DNA from: M55B154 sp964486725
GTDB taxonomy: Bacteria > Spirochaetota > UBA4802 > UB4802
NCBI GenBank assembly: GCA_964486725.1
Contig: CAZAOK010000053.1
Span: 1 to 25,943 of the forward strand
Direction of reading: 5' to 3'
DNA: 25,943 nucleotides
Positions 1 to 7,028 of this stretch are shown one piece after another. Position numbers and translations under genes: made by a program. Position 1 is the stretch's first letter, and each line of letters opens with the position of its first letter. The notes below the pieces were generated by a model. The model did not search any database. It was not told the origin of the DNA and saw only the letters and a list, made by a program, of their open reading frames with translations.

Positions 1-86
1 TATTCAAAATTGACATTGAAATTTGTTTTATTACCCGAAATTTAATTCACTCCCATATAGTAATACCAGGCATATACAAAAAGGAA

Positions 87-117
87 TTGACCCTGTGAAT
101 ATAATTATTAATATAAA
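87..117 (+). promoter_or_regulatory. Candidate promoter for the small ORF and flavodoxin-ferredoxin gene
   Basis: A perfect TATAAT lies at 100-105, and a second pair, TTGACC at 87-92 with TATAAA at 112-117, has a long 19-nt spacer. Either would start transcription just upstream of the Shine-Dalgarno at 128-132. The region is AT-rich and chance matches are likely, so the exact promoter is not settled. Confidence 0.3.
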
Positions 118-140
118 TGTGAAAGGCTGAGGTACAAGAA

Positions 141-236
141 ATGCCGACCAGACCGATACGCATAACAATTGATGAGGAAATATCTGAAAAACTTGAAAAG
201 CTCTCCTCGGAAACCAACCAATATAATGGATTTTAG
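141..236 (+). CDS. Small ribbon-helix-helix-like ORF (31 aa), possibly truncated
   Basis: ATG at 141 follows a good Shine-Dalgarno (TGAGG, 128-132, 8-nt spacing). The product is 31 residues. Its centre, IRITIDEEISEKLEKLSSET, looks like the beta-strand and first helix of a ribbon-helix-helix (CopG/Arc-type) DNA-binding domain. The second helix that completes such a fold is absent because a TAG stop comes at 234-236. The reading frame is the same as that of the downstream flavodoxin-ferredoxin gene, separated only by this amber codon. It may be a decayed regulator, a short translated leader, or chance. It is seen only from sequence pattern and is too short for a firm family call. Confidence 0.4.
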   Translation: MPTRPIRITIDEEISEKLEKLSSETNQYNGF

Positions 237-254
237 TTGAAAAGGAAAAATGCA

Positions 255-1196
255 ATGTACTCACGCAGATCATTTATCAAGAGAAGCCTTGTTGCCACCG
301 CGCTCATTGCGGCCAGCGGAAAGGTGACCAGGGTATTCGCAGATGACAAACCGGCCATGAAAACCAATAAGCCAGAGCGGGTGCTGATCACCTGGTTCAG
401 TCAGACGGGGCATACAGAACGCATTGGGAAACTCATGGCCCACGTTCTCGCATCAGAGGGACTGGAGGTAACCTCCGGTGACATGCGGGAAATCCCCCCG
501 TCCTCCGCCAAAGAATTTGACCTTATCATGGCAGGAAGCCCGGTGCATTACTTCAAGCCCTCTTACGGGGCTTCAGAGTGGATAAAAGGAATACCCTCAA
601 TTGAAGGCATACCGGTGGCAACCTGGGTCACCTTCGGTAACGACGGGTCAAATCAACACAACGCGGCATGTGACCTGCTGGAAATGCTTTCAGAAAAGGG
701 GGGTGTGCCCCTTTCAGTCAATATGTTCTCTAACATGAACGCCTTTCCCCCCAGCCTTGACGGGGAGAGGGTTTTACGGTATACGCATCTACCCAATGAG
801 AAAACCTATCGGCGTGCACGTGTATACGCTGCTGATGTTCTGAAAAGGGTACGCGAAAACAGGCCATGGGAGATCGATTTCCATTTCACCATGTACGAAC
901 CCATGAAGGTGCTGGGCATGGCATGGTGGACAAAGAAGTTAATGATGCAGGATCATCATATCGATGAAGACCTGTGCATACGCTGCTACAGCTGCATGAG
1001 TAAATGTCCGGTAAACGCCATAAAGGTTGACACAAATCACATCGACACGGACAGGTGCGTGGCATGCATGGGATGCGTAAACGTATGCCCCACGGGTGCC
1101 ATGAAAATCAAGTCTTTCGGCGATCCGGTGTACGGGTTTACACAATTTCTTCGACGAAAGAACATCACCATAAAAGAGCCGAAAGAATTTACATGA
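255..1196 (+). CDS. Tat-exported flavodoxin/ferredoxin fusion (EFR1-like)
   Basis: This is a redox protein of 313 residues from ATG 255, which has AAGGA about 8 nt upstream. An in-frame TTG at 237 is a weaker alternative. The N-terminus carries a twin-arginine motif (SRRSFIK, residues 3-9) followed by a hydrophobic stretch and a plausible cleavage site after VFA, so export of a folded cofactor-bearing protein is predicted. Residues about 43-200 form a flavodoxin-like domain with the FMN phosphate-loop pattern SQTGHT. The C-terminal 80 residues hold two CxxCxxCxxxCP clusters (CIRCYSCMSKCP and CVACMGCVNVCP), enough for two [4Fe-4S] centres. This order matches the EFR1 flavodoxin-ferredoxin family, most members of which I recall as cytoplasmic. 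Its redox partner is unknown. It converges on the next gene with a 4-bp gap and no visible terminator. Confidence 0.8.
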   Translation: MYSRRSFIKRSLVATALIAASGKVTRVFADDKPAMKTNKPERVLITWFSQTGHTERIGKLMAHVLASEGLEVTSGDMREIPPSSAKEFDLIMAGSPVHYFKPSYGASEWIKGIPSIEGIPVATWVTFGNDGSNQHNAACDLLEMLSEKGGVPLSVNMFSNMNAFPPSLDGERVLRYTHLPNEKTYRRARVYAADVLKRVRENRPWEIDFHFTMYEPMKVLGMAWWTKKLMMQDHHIDEDLCIRCYSCMSKCPVNAIKVDTNHIDTDRCVACMGCVNVCPTGAMKIKSFGDPVYGFTQFLRRKNITIKEPKEFT

Positions 1197-1200
1197 CCTT

Positions 1201-2352
1201 TCAATAACGTAATACAGCCGCCGCCAGCAATTCTTCCTGGGGCATATTACCGGCATCAAGGATATAGACATCCCCGCTATTGACTAATGTCTGTATTACG
1301 GCAAGGTTCAAGAGATCACTACTGCCCTCCTGGTGATTTTCATATACCTGGGCTATCCCGGAATTCCTGTCAAAGTTTCCCCATACCTGCTGATTCGAGC
1401 GCACCATCAATATATCAATTCTGCCGTTAAATGAAGCAGTCACTACTTCTTCAACATTTGAGAGAGTCTTGCCTGTCCCCTTAAGTTCATTATACCGTTC
1501 AATAGCTTTGTTTTCATCTTCTTTGAAAAGGGGTTCCATTATATCAAGGCTTTTTGAATGCAATTCTTCAATACTCAAAGATTCCATTGCGCCCTGTATA
1601 GAATCATTTACCAGGCCCGGAAAGGTATTTGCCTTTCTGAACAATGACACAAGGTATTCAACACCTGCGGGCACTATGGGTACCTGGTCATTTGAGATAA
1701 TATCACCCAGCACTGTATTTACACGTTGAAACCACTGCAGCAGGGCTTCTTTTTCTTCATCAGAAACATCATGTCCGTGAAAAACAGCCGCCCGTTCGCC
1801 ACCGGCACTGGCTGCTCCCGTATGGAATTGTAATTGTTTCTCAAACTCGAAATACTTCAATGTATCCCGCATGTTAATAGGATAATTGCTCAAATCAACC
1901 ATATCAATTTTATAACGCGTACAATCAAATAACATAATTTCACTTTTACTCAAGCCCAGTATCATGTAACGCCCGGTATTAGTGAAATACGGGATCAAGG
2001 GTTTCAGGTAATACACACCCGAAGTCATCAGTTCTTCTTTAAATTCAACAGGCACCCTGTATACGTACATGTTGCCGGGTGAGATGAACAACGCCAGCCC
2101 GTCGCTTTGATGCCGCCAGAATGATTGATCCTGCAACAAATCCCTTGCCGGATCAATCATCTCTTTTATATCTGAAGCACTATAGCCTAGATCCTTCAAT
2201 CCATTTTCAGCCTTTTGTAAAAGATTTTTCAAGCGTATAGGATCCTGCCCGGTATCAAGACCAGCCCGGTGAGTGGGTATGTAAATGGATATGCACGGAT
2301 AATCGGTTTCGTTTACAAGGGTTTTCAGCTCGTCCATAGTAATCAGGTCCAT
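1201..2352 (-). CDS. Bacterial archaeo-eukaryotic release factor family 3 (baeRF3) protein
   Basis: This protein has 383 residues from ATG 2352, chosen because GGGAGGA sits about 6 nt upstream. An ATG-less extension to 2418 lacks such a site. The sequence shows family-3 baeRF hallmarks: CISIYIPTHRAG near the N-terminus, then DPIRLKNLL, FWRHQSDGLALF, a central region with KPLIPYF and LGLSKSEIMLFD, and a C-terminal eRF1-domain-3-like part. baeRF proteins are predicted relatives of peptide-release factor eRF1 and have been proposed to act in ribosome rescue or stress, but the molecular role of family 3 is not established. The gene is the last of the long minus-strand operon, 82 nt after the symporter. 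It converges with the plus-strand redox gene. No catalytic motif can be asserted from sequence alone. Confidence 0.75.
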   Translation of the reverse strand: MDLITMDELKTLVNETDYPCISIYIPTHRAGLDTGQDPIRLKNLLQKAENGLKDLGYSASDIKEMIDPARDLLQDQSFWRHQSDGLALFISPGNMYVYRVPVEFKEELMTSGVYYLKPLIPYFTNTGRYMILGLSKSEIMLFDCTRYKIDMVDLSNYPINMRDTLKYFEFEKQLQFHTGAASAGGERAAVFHGHDVSDEEKEALLQWFQRVNTVLGDIISNDQVPIVPAGVEYLVSLFRKANTFPGLVNDSIQGAMESLSIEELHSKSLDIMEPLFKEDENKAIERYNELKGTGKTLSNVEEVVTASFNGRIDILMVRSNQQVWGNFDRNSGIAQVYENHQEGSSDLLNLAVIQTLVNSGDVYILDAGNMPQEELLAAAVLRY

Positions 2353-2434
2353 GAATGTTCCTCCCGCATTATGATATTCAATTGTTTTCAGGATACCATG
2401 GTTTATGCGGGAAGTCAAACCCGGCTAGCGCATC

Positions 2435-3862
2435 TCAGTCATCGTCAGTATACGACTTCATCAAAAAGGGCATCAAAATTATAAAATAGACTATCAAACC
2501 GATACTCACGTACCACGGCCAGAATATCGAAGTGAAAAGTGCAATATACGTGGACACAGCAATGCTCCCGGCCATGGCCGTCAACGCACCCCGTTCTGTC
2601 ACCCTGATTTCTGAACCCGCAGTAATGAATATTCCCAGCACCCCGCCGTAGGTAATTGATGTAACCGCCAGGCCGATCTCTACCAGGGGGCTTGTGGTGC
2701 TCTGCACACCGATTGCTATTCCCATTAATACAGTAATCCAGCCAAATGACACCAGTTGTGACAACCGCATCTTCCATTTCTCACTCATTTGCCTGGAATC
2801 GATATCAACAACATCGTAAAGAGTAGAGGCGGACAGTGAATTTATTGAAGAACTCAGGCTTGACATGGCTGCCGCGAAAATTCCAGCCAGCATAATACCC
2901 TTTAATCCAGCCGGCAGCGTATTCACAATAAAAAACGGCATAATTTCGTCGCTCCGGGAGAAATCCTGCCCATTGAGATGTATGGTTAAAAATGTTCCAA
3001 GCACCAGGAACAGGCCAAACTGCAGGAATACGAAAACGCCGCTTCCCACCATGGCCTTCTTCGCGTCCTTCTCAGAACGGCACGAAAGCACACGCTGCAT
3101 TATGAGATGATCGGTACCATGCGAGGATACTGATAACACGGCACCACCTATAATACCTGAGAAAACATTGTAACTGCCAAACAGTGACGTTGTCCCGCCT
3201 GACAGTCCCATGGTAAACACATCAAATTTTTCCGCTGGAATTATTCTCACAAACTCGACCAGTGACATTCCCGACGCGTCAACGATAATGTACATACCCG
3301 CAATGGCGCAGAATAAATACAGAAAAAGCTGAATAGAATCAACCACGATGACAGACCTGATGCCCCCGTATATGGTATATACAAGGGTTGCCAGTCCGAT
3401 CACCAGGATGGAAACAGGGTAATCCCACCCCATGAGAAAAGTAAGAGGTATGGCAGTGGCAAACAGGCGTACGCTGTCGGCAAGAAGCCTTGTAACGTGA
3501 AATATCACCGAAACGATACGCCGGGACCTGAAGCTGAACCTGTTCTGCAGGTACTGGTATACCGTTTCAAGGTTTCCTGAAAAATACCGGGGAATGAGAA
3601 AATACGCCACGATAACCCTTCCCACCAGGTAGCCGCATACGATCTGCAGAAATCCCATACCCGAGATATAGGCAAGGCCGGGAATAGAGATGAACGTGAG
3701 GGTGCTTGTCTCTGTGGCCACGATGGAAAAACATGCCACCCACCACGGGATAGACCGGCTGCCCAGAAAATATCCCGACAGGTCTTTTTTACCCGAAAAC
3801 GCTATCCCGATAACATTTATAATAACAAGGTACCCGGCAATAATAAGCAAATCAATGTTCAT
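2435..3862 (-). CDS. Sodium:solute symporter (SSS family), candidate MurNAc/muropeptide importer
   Basis: This is an integral membrane protein of 475 residues with about 13 hydrophobic segments, typical of the SSS (LeuT-fold) family in length and pattern. Residues 330-341 (AAAMSSLSSSIN) match the conserved serine-rich helix that contributes to sodium binding. The region around 163-180 (TIYGGIRSVIVVDSIQ) is another family hallmark. Substrate cannot be read from sequence: SSS members carry sugars, sialic acid, amino acids, vitamins or anions. Context suggests amino-sugar uptake because it lies 31 nt after a NamZ-type muramidase and near AmgK- and MurU-like enzymes on the same strand. The start is ATG 3862, with a purine-rich GGGGGT about 9 nt upstream. 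The family is certain; the substrate is an inference. Confidence 0.85.
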   Translation of the reverse strand: MNIDLLIIAGYLVIINVIGIAFSGKKDLSGYFLGSRSIPWWVACFSIVATETSTLTFISIPGLAYISGMGFLQIVCGYLVGRVIVAYFLIPRYFSGNLETVYQYLQNRFSFRSRRIVSVIFHVTRLLADSVRLFATAIPLTFLMGWDYPVSILVIGLATLVYTIYGGIRSVIVVDSIQLFLYLFCAIAGMYIIVDASGMSLVEFVRIIPAEKFDVFTMGLSGGTTSLFGSYNVFSGIIGGAVLSVSSHGTDHLIMQRVLSCRSEKDAKKAMVGSGVFVFLQFGLFLVLGTFLTIHLNGQDFSRSDEIMPFFIVNTLPAGLKGIMLAGIFAAAMSSLSSSINSLSASTLYDVVDIDSRQMSEKWKMRLSQLVSFGWITVLMGIAIGVQSTTSPLVEIGLAVTSITYGGVLGIFITAGSEIRVTERGALTAMAGSIAVSTYIALFTSIFWPWYVSIGLIVYFIILMPFLMKSYTDDD

Positions 3863-3893
3863 AACGTCACACTACCCCCGAGAGCAATTTTTA

Positions 3894-5057
3894 TTATTCA
3901 TACAGGTGAAAGCTGCTCTTCTCCTTTCTGAAACTGCTGTTCTCATCCTGTATGCACTCATCTATATCACCAAGGCTGGAGCCGTCCTGTATCATCTCAC
4001 GTATGGTACTGCTTCCACAGAGGAGATCAAACGCGGGATAGGCGTTGTTAAACTCGTAGACATCATGGAGAAACCTGAAATCATCGCTGTAAAGCTGTGC
4101 CAGGGCCCCTGCCAGTGCCACCCCGCCCAGGAATGATCGCCGGGTGTGGGGATTGACAACCTGTGTATACACCCCACCGGCTGTTTCACCCGCGTACTTG
4201 TTATGCCAGGGCTTGAAATAGACCGGGCGAAATATGAAGTCATCCAGCAGTTCAGACCGCAGGTATTCAACCAGCGCAAATGGATCAACGAAGGGCGCTC
4301 CCGCCAGGTGAAAGGGGGACGTGGTTCCCCTTCCCTCGGACACATTTGTACCTTCAAGCAGGCACATTCCCGGGTACAGCAGCGCCGTTTCAAATGTGGG
4401 CATATTAGGAGACTGCGGCACCCAGGATACACCGTAGTGTGGAAATAACATATTTCTGCTGTACCCTTTCACATGAATCACCCTGAGCTTCACGTCAAGG
4501 CCGAGGGTGTCCCTGTACAGAAGGGCAAGTTCCCCCACGGTAAGTCCGTGCCGCACCGGCACGTTGAACACCCCCACAAATGACCTGAACCTCTCATCAA
4601 GCATAGGTCCTTCCACCACAGTGCCTCCCAGTGGATTTGGCCTGTCAAGCACCACCAGTTCGATACCACTCCCATGCAGTTCTTCCATGATAAGGGCCAT
4701 GGTGTTGGCATAGGTATAATACCGTGTCCCGATATCCTGGATATCAAAGACAATACTTTCTATACTCTCAAAGAGCTTCCTGTCCGGCACCAGTGACCCT
4801 TCATTGTTTCCGTACAGGCTCACCACTTTCATATCACCAACCGGCTGCTCATCAACGGCCACCTGGTCCTGCTCCGTGGAGAACAGCCCGTGTTCCGGTG
4901 AGAACAGTACCGCGGGTTTTATCCCCATGCGGCCCAATGCATGCCAGCTGTATTCCCAGTTGGCGGTCAGTGAAGTCTGGTTAGCCACCAGCGCGAAAGG
5001 GGACTGTTTTATCCTATCAATCTCTTCCAGCCATATATCCAGTCCATTGATTATCAT
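3894..5057 (-). CDS. namZ: DUF1343 exo-beta-N-acetylmuramidase (NamZ-like), no signal peptide
   Basis: This protein has 387 residues and matches the DUF1343/NamZ family along its length: ALVANQTS near residue 25, the FSPEHG motif (Glu55, at the position of the family's proposed catalytic glutamate), FDIQDIGTRYYTY, DRPNPLGG, EGPML, LYPGMCLLEGTNVSEGRGT and a C-terminal domain. NamZ enzymes release MurNAc from the non-reducing end of glycan chains or from MurNAc-GlcNAc. ATG 5057 has GAGGA 6 nt upstream and starts 7 nt after the murU stop. An earlier in-frame start at 5087 would overlap murU. Neither start gives a signal peptide, unlike the exported Bacillus enzyme, so this copy is probably cytoplasmic. 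It lies between murU-like and symporter genes, which supports a MurNAc-salvage role. Confidence 0.85.
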   Translation of the reverse strand: MIINGLDIWLEEIDRIKQSPFALVANQTSLTANWEYSWHALGRMGIKPAVLFSPEHGLFSTEQDQVAVDEQPVGDMKVVSLYGNNEGSLVPDRKLFESIESIVFDIQDIGTRYYTYANTMALIMEELHGSGIELVVLDRPNPLGGTVVEGPMLDERFRSFVGVFNVPVRHGLTVGELALLYRDTLGLDVKLRVIHVKGYSRNMLFPHYGVSWVPQSPNMPTFETALLYPGMCLLEGTNVSEGRGTTSPFHLAGAPFVDPFALVEYLRSELLDDFIFRPVYFKPWHNKYAGETAGGVYTQVVNPHTRRSFLGGVALAGALAQLYSDDFRFLHDVYEFNNAYPAFDLLCGSSTIREMIQDGSSLGDIDECIQDENSSFRKEKSSFHLYE

Positions 5058-5064
5058 GCTGTCC

Positions 5065-5988
5065 TCACACCTGTATAACCAGGTCATTTTGAATAATAAC
5101 GGAATCGCAATCCCTGCCCGGATCTATCCGGCTGCCCGGGAACAGTACAGAATTCTGCAGGCGACATCCTTCTCCCAGGATGCTCCCTTCACCTGTTACC
5201 GTACGGTATACACGTGCGTCATCTTCAAAGACAACACCATCACCTGTTACCGAAGGACTCACGCCCGTTAAGGAATTGAACCGAGCCTGCCAGTATTCAA
5301 TATTATCAAGTATATCCATGTTTACACGGTGATATGATTCAGTCGTCCCCACGTCAATCCAGAACCCCCGGTGCAGAAAGGGAACAAGGGTGTGATGCTG
5401 AATGAGGGATGTGTATCCCGTATACACTATACTGGAAAACCCATCATCAAGGTATTTGAAAATCTCAGGGGATAATACTGCCATCCCGGTGTATGCAAAG
5501 GGCGCATGGCTGATGCTTGAAAAGGTATAATTTATATCTTTTATAATTTCATTCTCAACATACACCGGACGCTCTGCCATACCCGTATCTTTCAGAACCA
5601 GCATCCCCAGGCTGCCTGATGCCCTGTACGTCTCAAGAAGCTTTGCAACGTGAATGTCAAAAATTGCATCGCTGTTGCATAATAATATGCTGTCATCATC
5701 CAGTAGTTGTTGGCAGTTTTTCAGCCCCCCACCGGTGCCCAGAATTTCTTCTTCGATGGTAAAGTGTATGTCAAAACCAAAATTATCATGGGCGTGAAAG
5801 TAGGTGATAATGTCTTCAGCAAGATAATGCAGGTTACACACAACCGTTTGAATGCCTGCTTCTTTCATAAGCATCAATGTATAGAGAATAGACGGTACAT
5901 TACAAATGGGCAATAACGGCTTGGGGACGGTATTGGTAAGAGGACGCACACGTGTCCCAAAACCGGCAGCAAATATGAATCCTTTCAC
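5065..5988 (-). CDS. murU: N-acetylmuramate-1-phosphate uridylyltransferase-like protein (MurU-like) with C-terminal extension
   Basis: This is a sugar-phosphate nucleotidyltransferase of 307 residues. The N-terminal signature GFGTRVRPLT (9-18) and PKPLLP (22-27), the GTGGGLKN nucleotide-binding loop and the LLCNSDAIFD metal site are intact. MurU converts MurNAc-alpha-1-phosphate and UTP to UDP-MurNAc. The AmgK-like gene directly upstream makes this assignment more likely than glucose- or mannose-1-phosphate transfer. Pseudomonas MurU is about 220 residues. Here roughly 70 extra C-terminal residues (from about 235) have a repeating V/G-x-G pattern suggestive of a short left-handed beta-helix, as in bifunctional or oligomerising relatives. 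The start is GTG 5988, overlapping the AmgK stop as GTGA, so translational coupling is likely. Activity is predicted, not shown; a generic NDP-sugar pyrophosphorylase is the alternative. Confidence 0.75.
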   Translation of the reverse strand: MKGFIFAAGFGTRVRPLTNTVPKPLLPICNVPSILYTLMLMKEAGIQTVVCNLHYLAEDIITYFHAHDNFGFDIHFTIEEEILGTGGGLKNCQQLLDDDSILLCNSDAIFDIHVAKLLETYRASGSLGMLVLKDTGMAERPVYVENEIIKDINYTFSSISHAPFAYTGMAVLSPEIFKYLDDGFSSIVYTGYTSLIQHHTLVPFLHRGFWIDVGTTESYHRVNMDILDNIEYWQARFNSLTGVSPSVTGDGVVFEDDARVYRTVTGEGSILGEGCRLQNSVLFPGSRIDPGRDCDSVIIQNDLVIQV

Positions 5989-6992
5989 ATGGCATCTCCC
6001 GCGATTTCACGCAGAAGGTCATGTATCTTTTCAAGCAGTTCGTACCGTGAAGCGTACCCGGCAAGATATGAAAAAGTTCGCGGTATGTAACGTTCGTAAA
6101 TGTCATTGCCCATTACTGATGACTGGTAGCCAAATGTTCCCAGGGCCTTCAGGTTTCGTTGAAAAGCCATGTGATCAAAAAAACAGCAGAATTCATCCCA
6201 CGAAAACGAATGCACCCCGGCATCACGTGACTGTTGATAATAATAGAAGAGAAGCCTTTCAAAAAAACTATCTTCAAAACCGGCGTACGAATCCCGCAAG
6301 AGTGACGCCACATCATACTGGGGCAATCCCATTCTCGCGTCCTGAAAATCTATGATATATATATTGTCTTCATGAAGCATCACGTTGCGGCTGTGAAAGT
6401 CCCGGTGGGTCAATACAAAATAAGATGGAGAGTCAAGAACAGAAGCCAGTTTCCGGAAGGAAGAAACAAGCTCCTGTTCAAGGGAGGAAGGAATGTCAAC
6501 GCCAAGAAAGTTCTTTACCATGTGTTGAATAAAAAAATCAAGTTCATAAAGCAGCTTTTCAGAATCAAATACCAGGCTGAAAGGGGGACCGGTTATTGAT
6601 GGATAATCCGAAGGCTTCACCTGCTGGATCTTAATGATGCACTGCAGCAACTCCCTGTATACAGTTTCCAGTTCATCTTGCGGCATCTGCAAAAATACAT
6701 CCTCCAGAAGAGTATCACCGCAATCCTGCAGGATAAGCACACCCTCCCGCTGGTCCCGCATGTGCAATTCCGGAACAGGGAGCCCCCTCTCCTGGAATAT
6801 GCCATACACGGTTTCGTATACATATTCATCATCACCGGCAGCAAGGGGATCAAGGCATACTATGCACGTCCCATCCCCGCCGCTGGCACGGTAATAATGC
6901 CGTGTTGACGCATCACCCTGCAGCCGTTTTAACCTGAAGGGCATGCCGCACCTCCGCACGATATGATCTTTAAGAGCTTCATTTAAATCCAT
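5985..6992 (-). CDS. amgK: Anomeric N-acetylmuramate/N-acetylglucosamine kinase (AmgK-like phosphotransferase)
   Basis: This is an aminoglycoside-phosphotransferase-fold kinase of 335 residues. It has the catalytic-loop motif HRDFHSRN (196-203) and the metal-binding DFQDAR (215-220); DAR after the Asp and a GDASTRHYYR N-terminus are typical of the AmgK group rather than of resistance enzymes. AmgK phosphorylates the C1 hydroxyl of MurNAc or GlcNAc, feeding MurU. ATG 6992 is preferred, with AGG 5 nt upstream; a GTG lies one codon earlier at 6995. It sits 36 nt after ftsZ and overlaps the MurU-like gene by 4 nt, so it is probably transcribed with the dcw genes. A kinase for another sugar cannot be excluded, but the MurU-like and NamZ-like neighbours make the MurNAc route the best reading. 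Confidence 0.8.
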   Translation of the reverse strand: MDLNEALKDHIVRRCGMPFRLKRLQGDASTRHYYRASGGDGTCIVCLDPLAAGDDEYVYETVYGIFQERGLPVPELHMRDQREGVLILQDCGDTLLEDVFLQMPQDELETVYRELLQCIIKIQQVKPSDYPSITGPPFSLVFDSEKLLYELDFFIQHMVKNFLGVDIPSSLEQELVSSFRKLASVLDSPSYFVLTHRDFHSRNVMLHEDNIYIIDFQDARMGLPQYDVASLLRDSYAGFEDSFFERLLFYYYQQSRDAGVHSFSWDEFCCFFDHMAFQRNLKALGTFGYQSSVMGNDIYERYIPRTFSYLAGYASRYELLEKIHDLLREIAGDAM

Positions 6993-7028
6993 CACTACCT
7001 GTCAGCAATTCAGCCATGATCAATAATC

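Noticed and set aside
10..15. TTGACA near the window start as a promoter
   Set aside because: No suitable -10 at 16-18 nt, and closer candidates exist at 87-117.
237..254. TTG start for the flavodoxin-ferredoxin gene at 237
   Set aside because: ATG 255 has AAGGA at good spacing and puts the twin-arginine motif at the usual distance from the N-terminus.
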